A model generated the notes under the pieces. It searched no databases. It saw only the letters and a program-made list of their open reading frames with translations, and had not been told where the DNA came from. This document shows, piece after piece, positions 1-5,657 of a stretch of 13,087 nucleotides of DNA. Source of the DNA: VRUE01 sp035997045 (GTDB lineage Bacteria; Actinomycetota; Thermoleophilia; Solirubrobacterales; 70-9); assembly GCA_035997045.1 (NCBI GenBank), contig DASYIY010000115.1, forward strand, positions 1 to 13,087, in the 5' to 3' direction. The translations under genes and the position numbers were made by a program. Numbering within the stretch: the first letter of the stretch is position 1; each line of letters begins with the position of its first letter.

Positions 1-851
1 CGCCGCCCGGCTACATCGAGCAGATTCGCCACGACTTCGGGCTCGACCAGCCGCTCTGGATGCAGCTGCTGCGCTACGGCGAGAACCTCGTCCAGGGCCA
101 TCTCGGCTATTCGTTCGCCAATCGCCAGCCGGTGCTCGGCCTCATCCTCGACCGGGCGCGCCTCACACTTCTGCTGATGCTTCCCGCCCTCACGCTCGCA
201 GCCATGCTGGGCGTGGTCTTTGCCCTCGCTGCCGCCCCGCATGCCGGCAGCGGCTACGACAGCACCATGACGGCCCTGAGCCTCATCGGCTACTCCATGC
301 CGATCTTCTGGCTCGGCCAGCTGCTGGTCATCCTGTTCGCCATCAAGCTCAGATGGCTGCCGGCGCAGGGCATGATCACGCTGCGCAACACGCCAACTGG
401 CTGGGCGGCGGTGTGGGACGTGCTGTGGCACTTGGTGCTGCCGGCCCTGAGCGTGACCATCTTCTACACGGCCATCGTCGCCCGCGTGGCGCGGGCGAGC
501 CTGCTCGAGACCATCTCGCAGGACTACGTGCTCACCGCTCGCGCGAAAGGCCTGAGCCGGCGCGCCGTCCTGTGGCGGCACGTGCTGCCGAACAGCCTGA
601 TCCCCGTCGTCACCGTGATCGGCTACAATTTCGGCTATTCGCTGACCGGTGCCATCCTGGTCGAGACGGTGTTCGCCTGGCCTGGGCTCGGCAGTCTGTT
701 CATCACCTCGATCGGCAACCGCGACTACCCCGTGCTGCAGGGCATATTCCTGTTCACGGCCGTCACGGTGGTGGTCGCCAATGTGCTGACGGACATGCTC
801 TACGGCGTGCTCGATCCGCGAGTGCGCATGAGCCAGTATGCGCATGCGTAG
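1..851 (+). CDS. Dipeptide/oligopeptide ABC transporter permease, DppB-like (5' end cut off)
   Basis: Inner-membrane permease of a peptide-type (DppB/OppB) ABC importer; it would pair with the next gene to form the substrate channel. The reading frame is open from base 3, before the first in-frame ATG at 60, and the preceding residues (IRHDFGLDQPLW) match the conserved periplasmic stretch of DppB proteins, so the true start lies outside the window. Several hydrophobic segments are visible, and the cytoplasmic EAA loop that contacts the ATPase is clear (DYVLTARAKGLSRRAVLWRH, then LPN), followed by the family-typical ILVETVFAWPGLG segment. It overlaps the next permease gene by 14 bases, as usual in such operons. 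Arginine codons are mostly CGC. The substrate cannot be told from the permease; peptides, nickel or other small solutes are possible. The family call is firm. Confidence 0.93.
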   Translation, partial: PPGYIEQIRHDFGLDQPLWMQLLRYGENLVQGHLGYSFANRQPVLGLILDRARLTLLLMLPALTLAAMLGVVFALAAAPHAGSGYDSTMTALSLIGYSMPIFWLGQLLVILFAIKLRWLPAQGMITLRNTPTGWAAVWDVLWHLVLPALSVTIFYTAIVARVARASLLETISQDYVLTARAKGLSRRAVLWRHVLPNSLIPVVTVIGYNFGYSLTGAILVETVFAWPGLGSLFITSIGNRDYPVLQGIFLFTAVTVVVANVLTDMLYGVLDPRVRMSQYAHA

Positions 852-1674
852 CCTGTGGGCGAGATTTTCGAGCAAACGCGCCGGCCTTATCGCCGGTCTC
901 TACGTGCTGGCGTTGATCCTCATCATGCTGGCAGCGGCGGTGCTGCCGGGACCCGACCCGAACGCCATCACGTCCGAGGTGATGCTGCCGCCGTCGATCG
1001 ACCATCCCCTCGGCAGCGACGAGTTGGGGCGCGACGTGCTTCTCAGCATCATCCACGGCATCAAGGTCTCGCTCAGCGTCGGTTTCGCGGCGGCGCTGGG
1101 CGCCACCGTGATCGGGATCCTCGTCGGCTCGGTGGCTGGATTCTACGGCGGCGTAATCGACCTGCTGTTCATGCGCATATCCGAGATCTTCCAGGTCGTG
1201 CCGAGCTTCATCCTGGCGGCCGTGATCGTCGCACTGTCCGGCCCCGGGCTGCTGCAGGTGGTGGCCGTGATCTCGCTCCTTGCCTGGCCGCAGGTGGCAC
1301 GCCTCATGCGCGGCGAGGTGATGCGCATCAAGCAGCTGGAGTTCGTCGACGCGGTGCGCTGCCTGGGCGTACGGGAATCGGCCATCCTCACCGCCGAGGT
1401 CGTGCCCAACGCCCTGGCTCCGGCGCTCGCGGCCGGCACCCTGGTGGTCGCACAGGCCATCCTGCTGGAGGCGGCGCTCAGCTTCTTCGGCCTGAGCAGC
1501 GTCGATATCGTCAGTTGGGGGCGGATGCTCAACAGCGGCCAGCGCTTCCTGTTCAATGCCTGGTGGTTGTCGGTATTTCCCGGCGCCGCCATCTTCGCCA
1601 CCGTGCTCGCCTTCAACCTGCTCGGCGATGCGCTGGGTTCGGCGCTCAATCCGCGCACGACGAGCGGCAGATGA
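838..1674 (+). CDS. Dipeptide/oligopeptide ABC transporter permease, DppC-like
   Basis: Second inner-membrane permease (278 aa) of the peptide-type ABC importer. The sequence shows an N-terminal membrane segment near residues 18-36, the hallmark HPLGSDELGRDVLL motif that follows it in DppC/OppC proteins, further hydrophobic segments, and an EAA-like loop (EFVDAVRCLGVRESAIL then VVPNA) for docking the ATPase. The loop carries CLG where ARAxG is more usual. The end (LLGDALGSALNPR) is typical of the family. The ATG at 838 lies inside the preceding gene and its TGA overlaps the next ATG (ATGA), so the three genes look translationally coupled. By hand count its arginines use about 10 CGC to 2 CGG, unlike the ATPase downstream. 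Family call is firm; substrate unknown. Confidence 0.94.
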   Translation: MRMRSLWARFSSKRAGLIAGLYVLALILIMLAAAVLPGPDPNAITSEVMLPPSIDHPLGSDELGRDVLLSIIHGIKVSLSVGFAAALGATVIGILVGSVAGFYGGVIDLLFMRISEIFQVVPSFILAAVIVALSGPGLLQVVAVISLLAWPQVARLMRGEVMRIKQLEFVDAVRCLGVRESAILTAEVVPNALAPALAAGTLVVAQAILLEAALSFFGLSSVDIVSWGRMLNSGQRFLFNAWWLSVFPGAAIFATVLAFNLLGDALGSALNPRTTSGR

Positions 1675-2483
1675 GCGAGAACATCCTCGAGATCGCCGAT
1701 CTCACGCTCAGCTACACCACCCGCAACCGCACAGTCCGGGCCCTGGATGGAGTCAGCCTGGTCGTCGGTGCCGGCGGGGCGGTGGGGCTGGTCGGCGAGT
1801 CCGGCTCCGGCAAGTCGACCCTCTCCCGAACCGTCCTGCAGCTGCTCGAGCCGACCTCCGGCTCGGTCCGCTTCGAGGGCCGCGAGATCGCCGGCCTCTC
1901 GCGGCGGGCGATGCGACCGCTGCGGCGCGAGATGCAGATGGTCTTCCAGGACCCCTACGCCTCGCTCAACCCGCGCAAGCGGGTCGGCCAGATCGTCGGC
2001 GAACCGCTGAAGCTGCAGGGCGTGGCCAAGGGTGCGGCGCTGCGAAGCGAAGTGCGGGAGCTGCTCGAGCGGGTCGGCCTCTCGCCCGAGCACTACGACC
2101 GCTTCCCGCACGAGTTCTCCGGCGGACAGCGGCAACGGATCGGGATCGCCCGGGCGGTCGCGCTTCGCCCCAAGCTGATCGTCGCCGACGAGCCGGTTTC
2201 CGCCCTCGACGTCTCGATCCGGGCGCAGATCGTCAACCTGCTCGCCGACCTGCAGGAGGAGCTCGGCCTCACCTACGTCTTCGTCGCCCACGACATCGGC
2301 ATCGTCCGCCACGTCTCCGACCGGATCGCGGTCATGCACGACGGCAAGATCGTCGAGCAGGGGCCGGCCGACCAGGTCTGCGAGCGGCCCCAGGACGCTT
2401 ACACGAAGACTCTGCTCGCGGCGGTGCCGATCCCCGATCCGCGCCAGGCGCGGTCGCGTCGGCAAACTATCGGGTCAGGTTGA
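1671..2483 (+). CDS. Peptide-type ABC transporter ATPase, OppF/DppF-like, short form
   Basis: Cytoplasmic ATPase (270 aa) expected to power the adjoining permeases. Visible motifs: Walker A GESGSGKST (42-50), Q-loop at Q93 in VFQDPYASLNPR, signature FSGGQ (149-153), Walker B LIVADE (169-174), D-loop SALD, and switch histidine H207. The stretch from about residue 50 onward is OppF/DppF-like. Family members usually run to about 320-330 aa and end in an oligo_HPY region with a cysteine cluster (CRFHPRC-like). Here the protein stops soon after AVPIPDP with an unrelated RQTIGSG tail, so that region is absent. No second ATPase gene follows, although these importers normally use two. Arginine codons shift toward CGG (about 15 CGG to 10 CGC). 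The ATP-binding core appears intact, so it may work as a homodimer or be a remnant. Confidence 0.88.
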   Translation: MSENILEIADLTLSYTTRNRTVRALDGVSLVVGAGGAVGLVGESGSGKSTLSRTVLQLLEPTSGSVRFEGREIAGLSRRAMRPLRREMQMVFQDPYASLNPRKRVGQIVGEPLKLQGVAKGAALRSEVRELLERVGLSPEHYDRFPHEFSGGQRQRIGIARAVALRPKLIVADEPVSALDVSIRAQIVNLLADLQEELGLTYVFVAHDIGIVRHVSDRIAVMHDGKIVEQGPADQVCERPQDAYTKTLLAAVPIPDPRQARSRRQTIGSG

Positions 2484-3427
2484 CTCTCCCGCTCGAACCG
2501 CCGATCAAACCGCAGCTTGCGCTGACCCGCAAAGAGCTGCCCCTTGGCGAGGAGTGGGCGTACGAGCAGAAGCTGGACGGCTTCCGCGCGATCGTCTTCG
2601 TCGACGGCGCCGAGGCCTACATCCAGTCGCGCGGCGGCAAAGCGCTGGCCCGCTACTTCCCCGAGCTGAGCTTCCCGCCCGGCCTCTACGTGCTCGACGG
2701 CGAGCTGGTCATCCGCGACGCCGAGGGCAACCTCGAATTCGACGCCCTGCAGAGCCGCATCCACCCGGCCGAGTCGCGGATCGCGCTGCTCTCGAAGGAG
2801 ATCCCGGCTGAGTGCGTCGCCTTCGATCTCCTGGCCGAGGGAGACGAGTCGCTGCTGGCGGTGCCGTTCGGGCAGCGGCGCGAGCGGTTGGAGCAGCTAC
2901 TAGAGGCAACCCCGATCGATACCAGCGTGCTCAGCAGCGACACCGAGCAGGCGGAGCAATGGCTGCGCACGACCGAGGGAGTGATGGCGAAGCAGCTCGA
3001 CGCTCCTTACATACCCGGCAAGCGCAAAGGGATGGCGAAGGTCAAGCGCGAGCGTGAGATCGACTGCGTCGTGATGGGCTGGCGGCCGGGCAAGGAGGAG
3101 GGCACGGTCGGCTCGCTGATCCTCGGGCTCTACGACGGCGACGAGCTGCGCTCGGTCGGCCACATCTCGGGCTTCAGCCACGAGACGAAACGGAGCCTGC
3201 GCACGCTGCTGGAACCGCTGGAGACCGGAGACAGCGGTACGGCGGAGCCGAGCCGGTGGGCTGGCGGACGCGATCTTGAGTGGGTGGCGTTGCGGCCGGA
3301 GCTGGTGATCGAAGTGGGCTACGACCATGCCGCGGCGGGACGGATCCGGCACGGGGCGCGGTTTCGCCGCTTTCGCGACGACAAAGATCCGCGCGAGTGC
3401 ACCTTCAATTTGCTCGACGAGGGGTAG
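2480..3427 (+). CDS. ATP-dependent DNA ligase, LigC-like
   Basis: Joins nicks in DNA using ATP; the compact architecture is a nucleotidyltransferase domain plus OB fold, as in actinobacterial LigC enzymes. Visible motifs: motif I KLDGFR with the adenylated lysine K31, DGE (73-75), motif III FDLL (115-118), motif IV EGVMAK (166-171), motif V KVKR (187-190). The C-terminal OB-fold portion includes RWAGGRDLEWV and ends in the conserved RHGARFRRFRDDKDPREC. The best start is TTG, giving MTLPLEPPIKPQ, which matches the family N-terminus; no ATG or GTG lies in frame nearby. That TTG overlaps the TGA of the ATPase (TTGA). No Ku or LigD partner is in the window. It converges on the radical SAM gene with only four bases between them. 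About 315 aa; no key residue appears lost. Confidence 0.9.
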   Translation: MTLPLEPPIKPQLALTRKELPLGEEWAYEQKLDGFRAIVFVDGAEAYIQSRGGKALARYFPELSFPPGLYVLDGELVIRDAEGNLEFDALQSRIHPAESRIALLSKEIPAECVAFDLLAEGDESLLAVPFGQRRERLEQLLEATPIDTSVLSSDTEQAEQWLRTTEGVMAKQLDAPYIPGKRKGMAKVKREREIDCVVMGWRPGKEEGTVGSLILGLYDGDELRSVGHISGFSHETKRSLRTLLEPLETGDSGTAEPSRWAGGRDLEWVALRPELVIEVGYDHAAAGRIRHGARFRRFRDDKDPRECTFNLLDEG

Positions 3428-3431
3428 GCGC

Positions 3432-4481
3432 TCAGAACAGCTTGTCTTGGGTGGGAGGGACGGAAGGCCCCTCTCCGGACGAGCCCTTCGGGCTCTTGAG
3501 TGTCCGGAGAGGGGCCTCCCGTCCCTCTTTCGCACGCCGGCTGCTTCTTCCCCAGCCGCGAACGGCTCGGGTGGCTTGCTTGCGTTGCTCGAGAGGTAGA
3601 TAGGCGCGGCCTTTGTAGAGCTTCTCGTAGCGGGGCAGGAGGTCCGGGCGTTTGGCTTCTAGCCAGGCGAAGAAGACGTCCTTGACCTCGTCGCGGAGGT
3701 GGAGGGCTACGCCGCCTAGGAAGGAAGCTTTGGCTTCGCGGGCGCGGTCGAGGATTGGCTTGACCTGCTCGGGACTGTCGTTGATGCCGGGCATCAGGGG
3801 GGCTATGAGGACGCCCGAGTCGATGCCGCGGCGGCGGAGCTCGGCGACTGCGTCGAGGCGGGCTGAGGGGCTTGGGGTGTGCGGCTCGGTTGCTCGCCAG
3901 GCGTCCTCGTCGAGGGTGGGGACGGAGAGGTTGACGGAGACGGGGAGGTGCTTCGCCATGCGCTCGAAGATCTTTATGTCGCGCATTACGAGGGGCGACT
4001 TGGTCAGGACCGAGACCGGGGTCTCGGCCTCCTCCAGGGCCGCGAGGATCTCCGGCATCATCCGGTAGCGGCTCTCAACCCACTGGTAGGGATCGGTGTT
4101 GGTGCCGAGGGCGACCAGCTCTCGTTTCCAGCTTTTGCGCGCCAGCTCCGCCCGCACGAGCTCCGGGACGTTGACCTTGACCACGATCTCGCGCTCGAAG
4201 TCGCGGCCGGCGTTCAGGTCCAGATAGGTGTGCGTGCGACGGGCGAAGCAGAAAACGCAGGCATGCGTGCACCCTCGGTAAGGGTTGATCGTCCAGCCGA
4301 AGCCGTAGCGGCTCCCGGGGACGCGGTTCAGTGCCGAGCGGGCGCGGACCTCGTGGAAGTTGATCCCCATCGCCTCGGGGGCGTCGAAGGTGCGGACGAC
4401 GGTGCCGTCGCCGACCCCAGGCAACCGCAGATCCTTCTCGACTCGCTGCTCGTCCCATCGCATACGAACATACGTTCGCAC
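3432..4481 (-). CDS. Rv2578c-family radical SAM protein (COG1533, SplB-like)
   Basis: A 4Fe-4S radical S-adenosylmethionine protein of the family often labelled 'DNA repair photolyase' (COG1533). The reaction of the Rv2578c branch is, as far as I know, unestablished. The cluster motif CTHACVFC gives the three ligands C71, C75 and C78 (counting from GTG), preceded by NPYRGC. LVALGTNTDPYQ and SVLTKSPLV are typical family blocks. The longest start is GTG at 4481; ATG at 4463 (MRWDEQ) is an equally good start and would leave a LexA-like box just upstream of the coding region. The C-terminus (from about EGREAP to SVP) is encoded by a long palindrome and looks like an in-frame insertion ahead of the final QDKLF. 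It follows the NTF2-like gene on the same strand with 21-39 bases between. Family call is firm. Confidence 0.9.
   Translation of the reverse strand: MRTYVRMRWDEQRVEKDLRLPGVGDGTVVRTFDAPEAMGINFHEVRARSALNRVPGSRYGFGWTINPYRGCTHACVFCFARRTHTYLDLNAGRDFEREIVVKVNVPELVRAELARKSWKRELVALGTNTDPYQWVESRYRMMPEILAALEEAETPVSVLTKSPLVMRDIKIFERMAKHLPVSVNLSVPTLDEDAWRATEPHTPSPSARLDAVAELRRRGIDSGVLIAPLMPGINDSPEQVKPILDRAREAKASFLGGVALHLRDEVKDVFFAWLEAKRPDLLPRYEKLYKGRAYLPLEQRKQATRAVRGWGRSSRRAKEGREAPLRTLKSPKGSSGEGPSVPPTQDKLF
3455..3527. repeat. Long palindromic element (26-base arms) inside the 3' end of the radical SAM gene
   Basis: Arms at 3455-3480 and 3502-3527 are reverse complements at 25 of 26 positions; the single mismatch would be a G-U pair in one RNA strand. 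The 21-base loop contains a second perfect hairpin, GAGCCC-TTC-GGGCTC (3481-3495). The element lies wholly within coding sequence and contributes about 24 residues without a stop codon. It also lies between two convergent genes and could act as a bidirectional terminator-like structure, but no clear T-tract follows on either side. It resembles small palindromic mobile repeats (REP/MITE class); whether other copies exist cannot be seen from this window. Confidence 0.85.
4465..4478 (-). promoter_or_regulatory. LexA/SOS-type box at the start of the radical SAM gene
   Basis: CGAACATACGTTCG fits the Gram-positive/actinobacterial LexA consensus CGAACRNRYGTTYG at every position on both strands. It is one base upstream of the ATG at 4463 and overlaps the alternative GTG-start N-terminus. 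A weak -10-like TAGATT lies upstream on the minus strand (4500-4505), which would put the box just downstream of a start point, a common repressor location. If real, the radical SAM gene belongs to the DNA-damage regulon. lexA itself is not in the window. Confidence 0.6.
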
Positions 4482-4502
4482 ATGCTCCGGGGGAAGTCGA
4501 AT

Positions 4503-4991
4503 CTAGACGGAGCCCTTGTCTTTCTCGGAAGCGATGAACTCGTCGAGCTGACCGCGGGCCTGGGCATGCGCCTTCTTGCGCAGGGGCGGCAGCACGGCAA
4601 CCAGATTCCCCATTGGGCCCAGCGCCTGCTTGGCCCAGTTGCGGAAATCGAAGTCGTCGACGTGGTCGGCGATCAGGCCGTCGGCGAAGCGGAACTTGGC
4701 CCGAATGTCGTTGACGACCGGGCGGCCGGTGTTGAAGGTGTAACGGGCGATCCAGTGAGCGGAGCCGCCGTCCTCGCTCGCGTCGTGCTCGTGCAGCTCG
4801 ATCTTCAGGTCGGTGGCGCGGCCGGTCAGCATCCTCCACATCGCGCCGATCTCATCGCCCTCGAGGTCGCCGAAGGCCGGGTCGCGGAAGTGGGCATCGG
4901 GCGCGTAACAGGCGCTCATCGCGGCGCCGTCGCAACGGCCGAACGCCTCGTAGAAGCGCTCGGTCAGCTCACGGTTCGCGTCTGCACCCAT
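4503..4991 (-). CDS. NTF2-like / SnoaL-fold protein
   Basis: A 162-aa cytoplasmic protein of the NTF2-like (SnoaL) superfamily: a cone-shaped alpha+beta fold used by small isomerases, hydrolases and binding proteins. The signs are an N-terminal helix with ELTERFYEAFGRCD, then YAPDAHFRDPAFGDLEGDEIGAMWRML, then the strand-rich stretch with HWIARYTFNTGRPVVNDIRAKFRFADGLIADHVDDFDFRNWAKQAL. That order is the usual one for the 'nuclear transport factor 2 family' in actinobacteria. No substrate can be assigned. The C-terminal 40 residues (LPPLRKKAHAQ onward) are charged and outside the core fold. It sits 45 bases after YtoQ and shortly before the radical SAM gene on the same strand, so the three may be cotranscribed. 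The ATG at 4991 has only a distant purine-rich stretch (GGAGG about 19 bases upstream). Confidence 0.82.
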   Translation of the reverse strand: MGADANRELTERFYEAFGRCDGAAMSACYAPDAHFRDPAFGDLEGDEIGAMWRMLTGRATDLKIELHEHDASEDGGSAHWIARYTFNTGRPVVNDIRAKFRFADGLIADHVDDFDFRNWAKQALGPMGNLVAVLPPLRKKAHAQARGQLDEFIASEKDKGSV

Positions 4992-5036
4992 GGGCGCACC
5001 CTATCCGCCTCCGGCACGCCAGCGAAGGAGGTGCGG

Positions 5037-5498
5037 TTAAGGCAACTCGCCCAAGATCGCGTAGCGCAGCACGTCGACCACCTGCTCGGCCGTGCGCGCG
5101 GTCGCCTGCGCGGCGCGGTCGACCTCCTTCAGCGCGTGGTCGAGCTCGCCGTCGTGCAGGGTGACGATCGACTTGCCCAGCGCCGCCGCGAAGCCGGTGT
5201 CGAAGGCGGCGTTCCACTGCCGGTATTTGTCGCCGAAGCGGACGACGACGACGTCGGCGGCGCGGATCAGCGTCTGGGTGCGGATCGCGTTGACGCCGGC
5301 GCCCATGTGGTCGCGCCAGAACGGCACGCCCTCCTCCCCCAACGTCCCCGTCCCGGCGTCGTCAGAGGCGGCGTGGTCTGTGACGGGCGCCGAGAAGGAA
5401 ACGGGCAACCCGGCCCCCCGCGCCCCGGCCTCGATCCGCTCCCGCCAGTCGGAGTGGATCTCCCCAGAGAGATAGACGTTCCAAATCCGCGCGGCCAC
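5037..5498 (-). CDS. ytoQ: YtoQ family protein
   Basis: A 153-aa protein matching the YtoQ family, which is related in fold to nucleoside 2-deoxyribosyltransferases but has no established reaction known to me. Diagnostic stretches are WNVYLSGEIHSDWRE at the N-terminus, APVTDHAASDDAG, FWRDHMGAGVNAIRT, VVVRFGDKYRQWNAAFD and GFAAALGKSIVTLHD; length is normal. Translation starts at GTG 5498. A -10-like TAGGAT ends six bases upstream, which makes this start the likely +1 of a leaderless transcript; no Shine-Dalgarno fits. Its promoter region contains one of two palindromes shared with the divergent efflux gene. It heads a minus-strand group with the NTF2-like and radical SAM genes. The family call is firm and the function open. 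Confidence 0.88.
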   Translation of the reverse strand: MAARIWNVYLSGEIHSDWRERIEAGARGAGLPVSFSAPVTDHAASDDAGTGTLGEEGVPFWRDHMGAGVNAIRTQTLIRAADVVVVRFGDKYRQWNAAFDTGFAAALGKSIVTLHDGELDHALKEVDRAAQATARTAEQVVDVLRYAILGELP

Positions 5499-5504
5499 AC
5501 TCCA

Positions 5505-5533
5505 ATCCTAGACACGGCCAGCGGTCGCACTTT
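5505..5533 (-). promoter_or_regulatory. Leaderless promoter of ytoQ
   Basis: On the minus strand: AAAGTG (5533-5528), a 17-base spacer, TAGGAT (5510-5505), then six bases to the GTG at 5498. TAGGAT is a good actinobacterial -10. AAAGTG is not a classical -35 but occurs at the identical distance in the divergent promoter. The assignment rests on position and symmetry; no start point has been measured. Confidence 0.55.
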
Positions 5534-5563
5534 CCGCCGCTATGCGGCAGGAAGTGCGACCGC
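5521..5563. repeat. Palindrome 1 of the divergent control region
   Basis: Two 20-base arms (5521-5540 and 5544-5563) separated by TAT, complementary at 18 of 20 positions. The core CCGCTATGCGG is shared with palindrome 2. The arm facing ytoQ carries the 17-base block GCGGCGGAAAGTGCGAC (minus strand). Its centre is 44 bases upstream of the ytoQ GTG. It could be an operator, a REP-like hairpin, or both. Confidence 0.8.
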
Positions 5564-5591
5564 ACGAGCTGGACCGGCGTACCGGTGCTCC

Positions 5592-5634
5592 GATGTCGTA
5601 GTTCCCTCCGCTATGCGGCGGAAAGTGCGACATC
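5592..5634. repeat. Palindrome 2 of the divergent control region
   Basis: Two 20-base arms (5592-5611 and 5615-5634) separated by TAT, complementary at 16 of 20 positions. The arm facing the MFS gene carries GCGGCGGAAAGTGCGAC, identical to the outer arm of palindrome 1. The arm pointing inward has diverged. Its centre is 45 bases upstream of the MFS GTG. Confidence 0.78.
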
Positions 5635-5650
5635 ACGCGGGCGCTACACT
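5622..5650 (+). promoter_or_regulatory. Leaderless promoter of the MFS-MerR operon
   Basis: AAAGTG (5622-5627), a 17-base spacer, TACACT (5645-5650, fits TANNNT), then seven bases to the GTG at 5658, the spacing expected if the start codon is +1. The -35-like hexamer lies in the outer arm of palindrome 2. Inferred from sequence only. Confidence 0.55.
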
Positions 5651-5657
5651 AATTGAC

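Noticed and set aside
855..1670. Open frame continuing upstream of the ATPase through the DppC gene
   Set aside because: Composition is the R/A/H/P-rich pattern of a GC-rich shadow frame; the ATPase begins at the ATG at 1671.
1143..2465. 440-residue open frame antisense to DppC and the ATPase
   Set aside because: Shadow frame opposite genes with intact catalytic and membrane motifs.
3455..3527. Intrinsic terminator
   Set aside because: The hairpin is strong but has no T-tract on either side and is inside a coding sequence, so it is listed as a palindromic repeat; a terminating role stays possible.
5521..5634. CRISPR repeat pair or transposon ends
   Set aside because: Only two palindromes, no spacer series, no transposase and no target-site duplication visible.
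3879..5657. Very long open plus-strand frame running upstream of the MFS transporter
   Set aside because: It is antisense to the radical SAM, NTF2-like and YtoQ genes, all with clear family motifs; only the part from GTG 5658 is coding.
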